A DNA stretch of 5,679 nucleotides, from positions 1-5,679 of the forward strand of contig JASIKQ010000249.1 in assembly GCA_030049565.1 (NCBI GenBank), written 5' to 3'. A program made the translations under genes and the position numbers. Position 1 is the stretch's first letter, and every line of letters begins with the position of its first letter. The notes beneath the pieces are model-generated. The model saw only the letters and a program-made list of their open reading frames with translations, was not told where the DNA came from and did not search any database. Below, piece after piece: positions 1 to 5,679 of the stretch. Source of the DNA: Candidatus Sulfotelmatobacter sp. Lineage in GTDB: Bacteria > Acidobacteriota > Terriglobia > Terriglobales > Acidobacteriaceae.

Positions 1-2295
1 TTCGAGCCGCTGCCCTATCCGCACGCCAGCCGAATCATGATGATTTGGTATGCTGCGGAGACCGGCTCCCGCCTACCCCAGGCCTTCCATACCTATCGTG
101 AACTGGCGGAGCGAAGCCGCTCTTTCGAGGCGCTCGCTGTGATGAAAACATGGCAGCCGGCCCTGAGCGGTGCGGACCAGCCGGAACGACTCGAGGGCCA
201 GAAAGTGAGCGCCGGCTATTTCCGCACGCTGGGCGTTTTGCCAATACTAGGACGCGATTTCCAAACTTCTGACGATCTGTTGAGCGGCCCAAAAGTAGTG
301 ATCCTAAGCAACGCATTCTGGCGGAGCCATTTCAGCGGTGACAGCAAGATCGTTGGACGTGACGTCAGGCTCGACGACGACACTTATAACGTTATCGGCG
401 TGATGCCCGCAACATTCGAAAACGTCCTTGCTCCATCGACCCAGGTCTGGTCTCCCCTGCAATACGACGCAAGAAACGTCACCACCCTCCAAACGAGGGA
501 GTGGGGTCATCACCTGCAGATGGTGGGCAGGCTGAGGGCAGGCGTCAGCCCCGATCAGGCCAGGAGCGATCTGGATGGGATCGCGCGCACCCCAGTCGCC
601 GAGTTTCCCCGCCCCCCGTGGGCATCGCTCAGAAACGGGGTCAGCGTTAACTTGCTGCGGGATGATCTCGCTAGCGGTGTTAAAGACACGCTGTTCGCCG
701 TTTTCGGGGCGATGATCCTGGTACTCCTGATCGCGTGCGTAAATGTTACGAATCTGCTGCTCGCCCGCGGGGCGCAACGGAGCGGCGAATTCGCAATGCG
801 GGCCGCGCTTGGCGCAGCGCCAACGAGATTGGGCCGCCTGTTGCTTACGGAAAGTTTGCTGCTTGCCCTCCTAGGCGGTATTTTTGGGTTAGCAGTCGCC
901 CGCCTAGGCGTACACGCCGTATTGGCGTTCAGTCCAGCTGAACTTCCACGCATGGACGCAATCCGGGTCGATGGCATGGCCTTTGTCTTCTCTGTGGCCA
1001 TTACGGCGCTCATCGGCCTCATGGTCGGACTGATTCCGGCACGCCACGCTTGTCGCAGCGATCTACGCATTGGGTTACAGCAAAGCTCGGGGCGCACCGC
1101 TGGTGGTCCTCAATTTACCCGCCGCACCCTGGTCGTCGTGGAAGTCGCGCTCGCGCTGGTGTTGCTCGTGAGCGCAGGTCTGTTATTGCGGAGCCTGCGT
1201 GGTCTGTTCGCCATCGATCCTGGCTTCGATGCTTCCAACGTGCTCACTATGCAGGTGCAGGAATCCGGTCACCGCTACGACGCCGATGTGGATCGGGCTC
1301 GAATCTTCACGCAAGTTCTGGAAGCCGTGCGGCATGTTCCCGGCGTCACGGCGGCGGCATTCACCAGCCAGCTGCCGCTAAGCGGCGACAGCGCCTCGTT
1401 TGGAATCCAGCTCGAGGGGGATGCGAACGAAAATTCCGAGGATGGGCTTCGCTATTCGGTGAGTCCGGACTATTTCAAGGCAATGCGCATTCCGCTTCGC
1501 CGCGGCCGCCTGCTTGAAGATCACGACGTGGCTGGAGCGCCTGTCGCCGTTCTGATCAGTGAATCCTTCGCCAAACGCAAGTTCCCCAATCGAGACCCAC
1601 TCGGACAACGCGTTCGTATTGGTCCCGACATTGGTCATTCCGACAGACCGTGGGCCATTATCGTTGGCGTGGTAGGCAATGTGAAGCAAACATCGCTGGC
1701 CCTGAGCGCATCGGATGCGTTCTACACTTCGTCTACGCAGTGGACCTGGGTCGAGAACGTGCAGTCACTTGTGGTTCGTGTGGGTGGCGACGCGGCATCG
1801 TTTGCTCCCGTCATCAGAAACGCAATCTGGTCGGTAGACAAGGACCAGCCCATCGTGCGGGTTGCCACTATGGGCGATTTGCTCGCCGCGTCCGAAGCCG
1901 AGCGGCGTTTCGTTCTCACCTTGTTCGAGGCATTCGGCCTGGTTGCGCTGATGCTCGCGGCGACCGGCATGTATGGCGTTCTCTCCGGCAGCGTCAACGA
2001 ACGCACGCGCGAAATTGGAGTGCGGTCGGCACTGGGTGCGTCGCGCGGCAGCATTGTCGCATTGGTTCTTCGCCAGGGGATGATTCTTGCCGGACTGGGT
2101 GTCCTCCTGGGATTAATCGGCGCGGCGGCGGCCAGTCAAGCCATCTCGGCGATGTTATTCGGTGTATCGGGTCTCGACCCAATTACTTATTTGGGCGTGA
2201 CCGTTCTGCTCGGGGCGGTCGCGGTGATCGCATGCAGCATACCGGCATGGCGCGCGGCGAGAGTCGATCCCATGGTGGCATTGCGTTATGAGTAG
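1..2295 (+). CDS. ADOP-type (MacB/FtsX-like duplicated) ABC transporter permease, 5' partial
   Basis: Inner-membrane permease of a MacB-like (mechanotransmission) ABC exporter. The frame is open from base 1, and codons before the first ATG (base 37) read FEPLPYPHASRI, the conserved stretch just after the first membrane helix of this family. The true start is therefore upstream, with probably some 45-90 residues missing. The visible 764 residues show a periplasmic MacB-PCD-like domain (about bases 1-680) and a first FtsX block with hydrophobic segments near 685-762, 832-906 and 973-1041. A further helix near 1126-1194 begins the second half. A second periplasmic domain spans about 1200-1900, and a second FtsX block has helices near 1912-1986, 2071-2136 and 2179-2244. 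Both halves carry the cytoplasmic coupling motif (EFAMRAALGA and EIGVRSALGA). The protein ends in the family hallmark PAWRAARVDPMVALRYE. Two FtsX halves in one chain with no ATPase domain is the ADOP architecture; E. coli MacB instead fuses one half to an ATPase. The chain presumably acts as a pseudodimer with the ATPase encoded next. Substrate unknown. Confidence 0.93.
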   Translation, partial: FEPLPYPHASRIMMIWYAAETGSRLPQAFHTYRELAERSRSFEALAVMKTWQPALSGADQPERLEGQKVSAGYFRTLGVLPILGRDFQTSDDLLSGPKVVILSNAFWRSHFSGDSKIVGRDVRLDDDTYNVIGVMPATFENVLAPSTQVWSPLQYDARNVTTLQTREWGHHLQMVGRLRAGVSPDQARSDLDGIARTPVAEFPRPPWASLRNGVSVNLLRDDLASGVKDTLFAVFGAMILVLLIACVNVTNLLLARGAQRSGEFAMRAALGAAPTRLGRLLLTESLLLALLGGIFGLAVARLGVHAVLAFSPAELPRMDAIRVDGMAFVFSVAITALIGLMVGLIPARHACRSDLRIGLQQSSGRTAGGPQFTRRTLVVVEVALALVLLVSAGLLLRSLRGLFAIDPGFDASNVLTMQVQESGHRYDADVDRARIFTQVLEAVRHVPGVTAAAFTSQLPLSGDSASFGIQLEGDANENSEDGLRYSVSPDYFKAMRIPLRRGRLLEDHDVAGAPVAVLISESFAKRKFPNRDPLGQRVRIGPDIGHSDRPWAIIVGVVGNVKQTSLALSASDAFYTSSTQWTWVENVQSLVVRVGGDAASFAPVIRNAIWSVDKDQPIVRVATMGDLLAASEAERRFVLTLFEAFGLVALMLAATGMYGVLSGSVNERTREIGVRSALGASRGSIVALVLRQGMILAGLGVLLGLIGAAAASQAISAMLFGVSGLDPITYLGVTVLLGAVAVIACSIPAWRAARVDPMVALRYE

Positions 2296-2323
2296 ACTCG
2301 AATTCATCCGAAAGGAAGCATGA
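2288..2323 (+). other. Possible 11-codon mini-ORF bridging permease and ATPase (translational-coupling candidate)
   Basis: An ATG at 2288 lies inside the last codons of the permease, out of frame with it, and opens an 11-codon frame reading [11 protein letters not shown]. Its TGA stop (2321-2323) overlaps the ATPase start codon in an ATGA arrangement. A purine-rich GGTGG (2274-2278) sits 9 bases upstream of this ATG. The layout could carry ribosomes from the permease stop to the ATPase start. The ATPase also has its own Shine-Dalgarno, so the mini-ORF may equally be chance. No function is claimed for the peptide. Confidence 0.15.
2311..2318 (+). promoter_or_regulatory. Shine-Dalgarno of the ABC ATPase gene
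   Basis: AAAGGAAG lies in the 24-bp gap after the permease stop. Its GGA core (2314-2316) is 3 bases from the ATG at 2320, rather short spacing but the only SD-like sequence there. It supports the 2320 start, as does the protein beginning [11 protein letters not shown], the usual first strand of a MacB/LolD-class ATPase. Confidence 0.6.
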
Positions 2324-3027
2324 TTCAACTCAAGAATTTGGAGCGCAGTTACAAACTCCCTGCGGGGCAATTCTGGGTGCTGCGTCGCGTCAATCTGGAA
2401 ATTCGTGAAGGAGAGTTCATCACTGTCATGGGGCCGTCCGGGGCGGGGAAGTCATCCTTATTGAATGTGCTGGCTTTGCTCGATGATGCCTGGGAGGGCG
2501 AGTACTGGTTTCGTGAGCAGCCCGTGCACGCGATGAAACGCAAGCAGCGGGCGGAACTGGCCAAGCGAAACACAGGGATGGTGTTTCAGAGCTACCACCT
2601 GCTCGATGACCTGACGGTGGCCGAAAATATTGACCTGCCGCTCTCTTACAAAGACATTCCGGCAAAACAACGGCAGAGCCTGGTCGCAGACACGCTCGAC
2701 CGCTTCCAGATTGTCGGCAAGAAAGATCTGTTTCCCAGCCAGCTCTCCGGCGGGCAACAGCAGTTGGTCGGCGTGGCTCGTGCGGTGATCCACAAACCAG
2801 CTTTGTTGTTGGCAGACGAGCCTACGGGAAATCTGCATTCCTCACAGGCAAAGGAGATCATGGAACTTTTCCGCGAACTCAATCAGCAGGGGACGACCAT
2901 TGTCCAGGTCACACACTCGGAAGTAAATGCCGCCTACGGGTCACGCATCATTCAGTTGCGCGACGGCTGGGTCGTAGGCGACACGGCAAATCCGGAGCTG
3001 CAGCCGTATGAGGCGATGAAACAATGA
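2320..3027 (+). CDS. ABC transporter ATP-binding protein, MacB/LolD class
   Basis: Cytoplasmic ATPase of 235 residues, the usual length for stand-alone LolD/MacB-class subunits. It should dimerise on the permease encoded just upstream and drive periplasmic conformational change by ATP hydrolysis. All core motifs are present: Walker [10 protein letters not shown] (38-46), Q-loop glutamine Q90 in [12 protein letters not shown], signature LSGGQQQ (142-148), Walker [11 protein letters not shown] with D166 and catalytic E167, and H-loop H199 in VTHSE. Two positions differ from the textbook MacB/LolD pattern. The residue after LSGGQQQ is leucine (L149) where arginine is common, and the D-loop reads NLHSSQ with histidine (H173) where aspartate is usual. 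From memory, both may be shared by ATPases paired with ADOP permeases, so they need not mean loss of activity. The stop overlaps the next gene's start, which indicates co-translation with the TolC protein. The exact MacB-like versus LolD-like label is inferred from the neighbouring permease. Confidence 0.96.
   Translation: MIQLKNLERSYKLPAGQFWVLRRVNLEIREGEFITVMGPSGAGKSSLLNVLALLDDAWEGEYWFREQPVHAMKRKQRAELAKRNTGMVFQSYHLLDDLTVAENIDLPLSYKDIPAKQRQSLVADTLDRFQIVGKKDLFPSQLSGGQQQLVGVARAVIHKPALLLADEPTGNLHSSQAKEIMELFRELNQQGTTIVQVTHSEVNAAYGSRIIQLRDGWVVGDTANPELQPYEAMKQ
3010..3027 (+). promoter_or_regulatory. Translation start region of the TolC gene: SD-like GAGG and ATGA stop/start overlap
   Basis: GAGG (3010-3013) precedes the ATG at 3024 by 10 bases and lies inside the ATPase coding sequence. 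The start and the ATPase stop share ATGA (3024-3027), a classic arrangement for termination-reinitiation. The start is supported by the signal peptide that follows directly. Confidence 0.6.
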
Positions 3028-4934
3028 TCGGTATCCCGAGCGCGTCGCGAATCCGGAGTGTGCTAATCGCATTGCTCACTTTTATTGGCCTAGTCGCCGT
3101 GTTATCGGCGCAAACCAAGACGCCTTCGTCTTTATCCTTCGAAATGCCGAAGTCTCACAACCCTCTGAGTGCATATTCACCGGCAGACGTGCCCGAACCC
3201 CAACTGACGAATTCCCCACGCCTGCGCCAGCTCATTCAAGACGGCAAGCTGAATTTGTCATTAAAAGACGCAGTCCAACTGGCATTAGAGAACAATCTCG
3301 ATCTGGCAATTGCGCGCTACAACCTTCCGATTGCAGATACGGACATTCTGCGTACGCAGGCGGGGGGCGTTTTTCGAGGCGTCAATGCCGGCGTGGTGCA
3401 GGGCACACCGGGCGGCGGCATTGGCGGATTCGGTGAGGGCGCCCCCGGCGCCGGTGCGGGAGGCACGACCAGCGGCGCCGGCGGAGCCGGCGCAGGCGCT
3501 TCCGGTCTGGTGCAGTCTACGCTGGGCGTCGGCACGCCGGTTGCCTCTTACGATCCGGCGATCACGGGCACGGTAGGAGCCGAGCACCAGACCACCCCTC
3601 TGGCCAACTTGCAAATCTACGGTGTGCCGTCCCTCCAGCTCAACACCGGACAGGCCAGCCTTGGTTACACGCAGGCATTTGCGAGCGGTACCAGCATCGC
3701 CTTCGAGTTCAACAACAGCCGTCAGACCACCAATAGCCCTTTCGAGACATTGTCTCCCATCTTGAACTCGATGTACCGGTTCAGTTTCCAGCAGCAGTTG
3801 CTCGCCGGGTTTGGCCTGGGTCCCAACCTTCGTTATCTGCGAATTGCCAAAAATAACAAGAAGATTTCAGATATCGCTTTCAAAGACCAGGTCATCGCCA
3901 CGATCACACAAATTGAAAACATTTATTGGGATCTTGTGAACGCATATGAGCAGGCACAGGTGAACGAGGAATCGCTGGCGTTCGCTCGTCAATCGCTGGA
4001 GAATGCCCGGAAGCAACTTCAGTTGGAGAGCATTCCCGCCATGGACGTGATGCGGGCTGAAGCTGAAGTTTCCCGGCGAGACCAGGACCTGACCGTGGCA
4101 CGAACCAACCTGCAATTGCAGGAGCTGCTCATAAAAAATGCGCTCACCAGGAGCCTCGACGATCCTGTGCTTGAGTCAGTAGCAGTCGTTCCAACGGATC
4201 GCGTGCAATCAACAGAAGCTCCTCACGCCGCCGCAGTCGAGGATCTCATTGTCCAGGCGCTCAGTGATCGCCCGGAATTGGCCGAGTCTGACGTCGATCT
4301 TGTGAATCGCCAGATTAGCCGCCAGGCTGCGCGTAACGCGCTGCTCCCATCGCTATCGCTGGTCGGATTTTACGGAGGCTCGGGGCTGGCCGGGCCGCTG
4401 AATCCTATCTACAATCTAGGCGCGAATTCATCCACAGCTCCAACAAACTTCATGGGAGCCGTGGACAATGCATTTAACAATTCTTCGCCCGACTACTATG
4501 TTGGATTCAATTTGAATATTCCCATTCGCAACCGCGTGGCCAAGGCCGACCAATATCGCTCGGAGCTCGAGTTCCGCCAGGCCGAACTGCGGCGTGAAGA
4601 ATTACGAAAGCAGATCCGCATCGAAGTACGCAACGCCCAGTACGCACTCGAACAGACCGCCGCGCGTGTGGACGCTGCTCGAGAAGCCCGTGATCTGTCG
4701 CAGCGCACCTTTGAGATCACGAAACAAGAGCAGAGGTTGGGCGCCGGATCAACTTATCAGACCATGACAGCCCAGCGCGACCTCGCTCTCGCCCAACTCG
4801 ATCTGGTCACAGCGATGACCACCTACGAAAAGGCGAAAGTCGAACTTGACCGTGCGACAGGAAGCACTTTGGAAAATAATGGAATCGCGATCCAGGACGC
4901 GATCAACGGTAGCATCAGTAATTCAGCGCCGTAG
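3024..4934 (+). CDS. TolC-family outer membrane efflux protein with Gly/Ala-rich insert
   Basis: Predicted outer-membrane exit duct for the exporter, a trimer with a beta-barrel and a long periplasmic alpha-helical tunnel. It has 636 residues, well above the roughly 430-500 typical of TolC/OprM proteins. Residues 1-29 look like a Sec signal peptide: arginines at 9 and 11, hydrophobic core 12-27, probable cleavage at LSA|Q (29/30). There is no lipobox cysteine, so it is not an OprM-style lipoprotein. The first OEP repeat begins with LSLKDAVQLALENNLDLAI (78-96), and its coiled-coil helices run about 284-375 with many Gln, Glu, Ala and Arg residues. The second repeat begins near AVEDLIVQALSDRPELAES (404-422), with strand-like stretches at 440-500 and helices at 505-612. 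The extra length comes from residues 60-75, a Gly/Ala-rich insert (127-161) and the region after it up to about 260. The close overlap with the ATPase gene indicates a shared job in one pump. A role in secretion of another substrate class cannot be excluded. Confidence 0.95.
   Translation: MIGIPSASRIRSVLIALLTFIGLVAVLSAQTKTPSSLSFEMPKSHNPLSAYSPADVPEPQLTNSPRLRQLIQDGKLNLSLKDAVQLALENNLDLAIARYNLPIADTDILRTQAGGVFRGVNAGVVQGTPGGGIGGFGEGAPGAGAGGTTSGAGGAGAGASGLVQSTLGVGTPVASYDPAITGTVGAEHQTTPLANLQIYGVPSLQLNTGQASLGYTQAFASGTSIAFEFNNSRQTTNSPFETLSPILNSMYRFSFQQQLLAGFGLGPNLRYLRIAKNNKKISDIAFKDQVIATITQIENIYWDLVNAYEQAQVNEESLAFARQSLENARKQLQLESIPAMDVMRAEAEVSRRDQDLTVARTNLQLQELLIKNALTRSLDDPVLESVAVVPTDRVQSTEAPHAAAVEDLIVQALSDRPELAESDVDLVNRQISRQAARNALLPSLSLVGFYGGSGLAGPLNPIYNLGANSSTAPTNFMGAVDNAFNNSSPDYYVGFNLNIPIRNRVAKADQYRSELEFRQAELRREELRKQIRIEVRNAQYALEQTAARVDAAREARDLSQRTFEITKQEQRLGAGSTYQTMTAQRDLALAQLDLVTAMTTYEKAKVELDRATGSTLENNGIAIQDAINGSISNSAP
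3402..3506 (+). repeat. Low-complexity Gly/Ala-rich coding segment in the TolC gene
   Basis: These 35 codons encode residues 127-161, of which 18 are glycine and 7 alanine, in irregular GAG/GAGG-like steps. The DNA is GC-rich, with a perfect 10-base palindrome CCGGCGCCGG at 3445-3454, an 8-base one at 3473-3480, and GCCGGC repeated at 3477-3482 and 3486-3491. The frame stays open and in phase with the flanking TolC sequence, so this is a flexible insert and not a disruption. It falls in the N-terminal OEP half, between the first helix and the first strand-like region. By analogy with TolC topology, that is near an outer-membrane or cell-surface loop. Confidence 0.75.
3530..3545 (+). promoter_or_regulatory. 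Candidate intragenic sigma-54 (-24/-12) promoter element
   Basis: CGGCACGCCGGTTGCC matches the sigma-54 consensus TGGCACG-N4-TTGC(A/T) except at the first and last bases. The essential GG (3531-3532) and GC (3543-3544) are separated by exactly 10 bases. It lies inside the TolC coding region, about 1.4 kb upstream of a gene for a sigma-54 activator, on the same strand. No activator-binding repeats were identified around it. The match may be coincidental coding sequence. Confidence 0.15.
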
Positions 4935-4937
4935 CTT

Positions 4938-5679
4938 ATGCCAACCTCGGCCAAATCGCCGGACCTCAATCTCCCCGCGGTCCCGAAAACTAGCGCACAC
5001 CAGGCGCGGATTCTGATAGCCGACGACCAGCAACATATCCTCGACGCCATTCAGCTTCTGCTGAAACCCCAGGGTTATAGGCTCGATGCGGTGCGGTCTC
5101 CTGTATTGGTGCGGGAGGCTTTGGCCACTGCCTCCTATGACGCGGTATTGATTGATCTCAACTACACCCGCGACACGACTTCGGGCCAGGAGGGGCTTGA
5201 CCTGCTGTCCGAGATTGTGGGGCTTGACGGCGCTCTCCCGGTCATTGTGATGACCGCGTGGGGTAACGTCGAGCTTGCCGTGGAGGCCATGCGCCGTGGG
5301 GCGCGCGACTTCATTCAGAAACCATGGGAGAACGAACGCCTGCTTTCCATTGTGCGTACACAGGTGGAACTGCACCGGGCGTTGCAGGATGCCGAACGAC
5401 TGGCTGCCGAGAACCGGTTGCTTAGCACGCAAGACAGGCCCGAGTTCATTGCTACCGCTCCCTCCATGTTGCCGGTGCTTGAAACCATTACTCGCATTGC
5501 TCCCTCGGACGCGAACGTGTTGATCACCGGAGAGCATGGCACCGGCAAAGAGGTTGTCGCTCGGACCGTTCATGCCCTTTCGCTGCGGGCTTCGCGTCCT
5601 TTTGTACCGGTTAATACCGGCGCCCTCGCCGAAGGAGTTTTTGAAAGCGAGCTTTTCGGCCACGTAAAAGGGGCCTTTA
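4938..5679 (+). CDS. NtrC-family sigma-54-dependent response regulator, 3' partial
   Basis: Cytoplasmic DNA-binding transcriptional activator; the first 247 residues are visible and the frame is open at the window edge. After a polar 22-residue leader comes a receiver domain (about 23-140) with acidic pair D29/D30, phospho-acceptor D73 in VLIDLNY, T106 in VMTAWGN and K128 in FIQKPW. A helical linker (about 142-163) leads into the AAA+ sigma-54 interaction domain, with Walker A GEHGTGKE (198-205) and ESELFGHVKGAF at 236-247. The window ends exactly where the sigma-54-contacting GAFTGA loop should finish. The rest of the AAA+ domain and the expected C-terminal Fis-type helix-turn-helix lie outside. 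Oddities are a beta3-alpha3 loop about five residues longer than NtrC's and lacking the usual Met-Pro, and VNTGAL where VNCAAL is common. ATG 4938 is the only plausible in-frame start before the receiver. It follows the TolC stop by 3 bases with no clear SD, so coupled translation is likely. A partner histidine kinase is expected nearby, probably downstream. Confidence 0.95.
   Translation, partial: MPTSAKSPDLNLPAVPKTSAHQARILIADDQQHILDAIQLLLKPQGYRLDAVRSPVLVREALATASYDAVLIDLNYTRDTTSGQEGLDLLSEIVGLDGALPVIVMTAWGNVELAVEAMRRGARDFIQKPWENERLLSIVRTQVELHRALQDAERLAAENRLLSTQDRPEFIATAPSMLPVLETITRIAPSDANVLITGEHGTGKEVVARTVHALSLRASRPFVPVNTGALAEGVFESELFGHVKGAF

Noticed and set aside
304..777. Minus-strand open frame of 157 codons inside the permease gene
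   Set aside because: It is antisense to the conserved periplasmic domain with no family features, so it is a shadow frame.
555..1097. Minus-strand open frame of 180 codons inside the permease gene
   Set aside because: It is rich in Arg, Ser, Ala and Pro with no domain, lies opposite conserved FtsX-type coding sequence, and is a shadow frame.
1650..2291. Plus-strand open frame of 213 codons overlapping the 3' end of the permease gene
   Set aside because: It is an alternative frame rich in Arg, Gly and Cys, while the other frame carries the conserved second FtsX domain.
2296..2319. Gap between permease and ATPase considered as a promoter or terminator
   Set aside because: At 24 bp it holds only the Shine-Dalgarno, with no stem-loop or -35/-10 pair.
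3445..3491. GC-rich palindromes considered as a rho-independent terminator or protein-binding operator
   Set aside because: They lie inside an intact coding frame, have no following T-run, and are explained by repeated Gly and Ala codons.
3317..3535. Proline-rich minus-strand frame opposite the TolC gene
   Set aside because: Its Pro/Ala runs are simply the reverse complement of the Gly/Ala-rich insert codons.
4923..5663. Long minus-strand open frame (246 codons) opposite the response regulator
   Set aside because: The plus strand here encodes an unmistakable receiver and AAA+ domain. The antisense product has no recognisable domain and a composition typical of a reverse-complement shadow in GC-rich coding DNA.
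1..5679. Insertion sequences, CRISPR arrays, tRNA or rRNA genes, and phage genes
   Set aside because: No terminal inverted repeats, spaced direct repeats, tRNA-like folds or related coding sequence were seen. The four genes fill essentially the whole window.

Overview
The window is a densely packed, single-strand block of four co-directional genes, with the first and last cut by the window edges. Its gene content and moderately high GC suggest an Acidobacteriota chromosome (Solibacter/Koribacter-like or Terriglobia-like). The main evidence is the first gene, a duplicated MacB/FtsX-type permease without a fused ATPase, the architecture known as ADOP (acidobacterial duplicated orphan permease). 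The long, glycine-rich TolC protein agrees with this from memory of the family. The lineage is an inference from family recognition, not from a search.

Layout: (1) 1-2295, the ADOP permease, missing its N-terminus. (2) 2320-3027, a stand-alone MacB/LolD-class ABC ATPase, 24 bp downstream with its own Shine-Dalgarno. (3) 3024-4934, a TolC-family outer-membrane efflux protein whose start overlaps the ATPase stop by 4 bases (ATGA). (4) 4938-5679, the N-terminal 247 residues of an NtrC-type sigma-54-dependent response regulator, starting 3 bases after the TolC stop and running off the window. The largest intergenic gap is 24 bp. No stretch lacks a gene, and I see no terminator, tRNA, rRNA, mobile element or CRISPR array.

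Working model: permease and ATPase form a MacB-like mechanotransmission exporter, and TolC gives the outer-membrane exit duct. The response regulator, probably with a histidine kinase encoded outside the window, would control the set through sigma-54. The periplasmic adaptor (MacA/HlyD-like) needed for a tripartite pump is not in the window. Substrate cannot be deduced.

Nothing here is clearly a new system. The points most worth a second look are the variant residues in the ATPase and regulator, the extended phosphorylation-site loop of the receiver domain, the Gly/Ala-rich insert in TolC, a sigma-54 (-24/-12)-like sequence inside the tolC-like gene, and an 11-codon mini-ORF bridging permease and ATPase.
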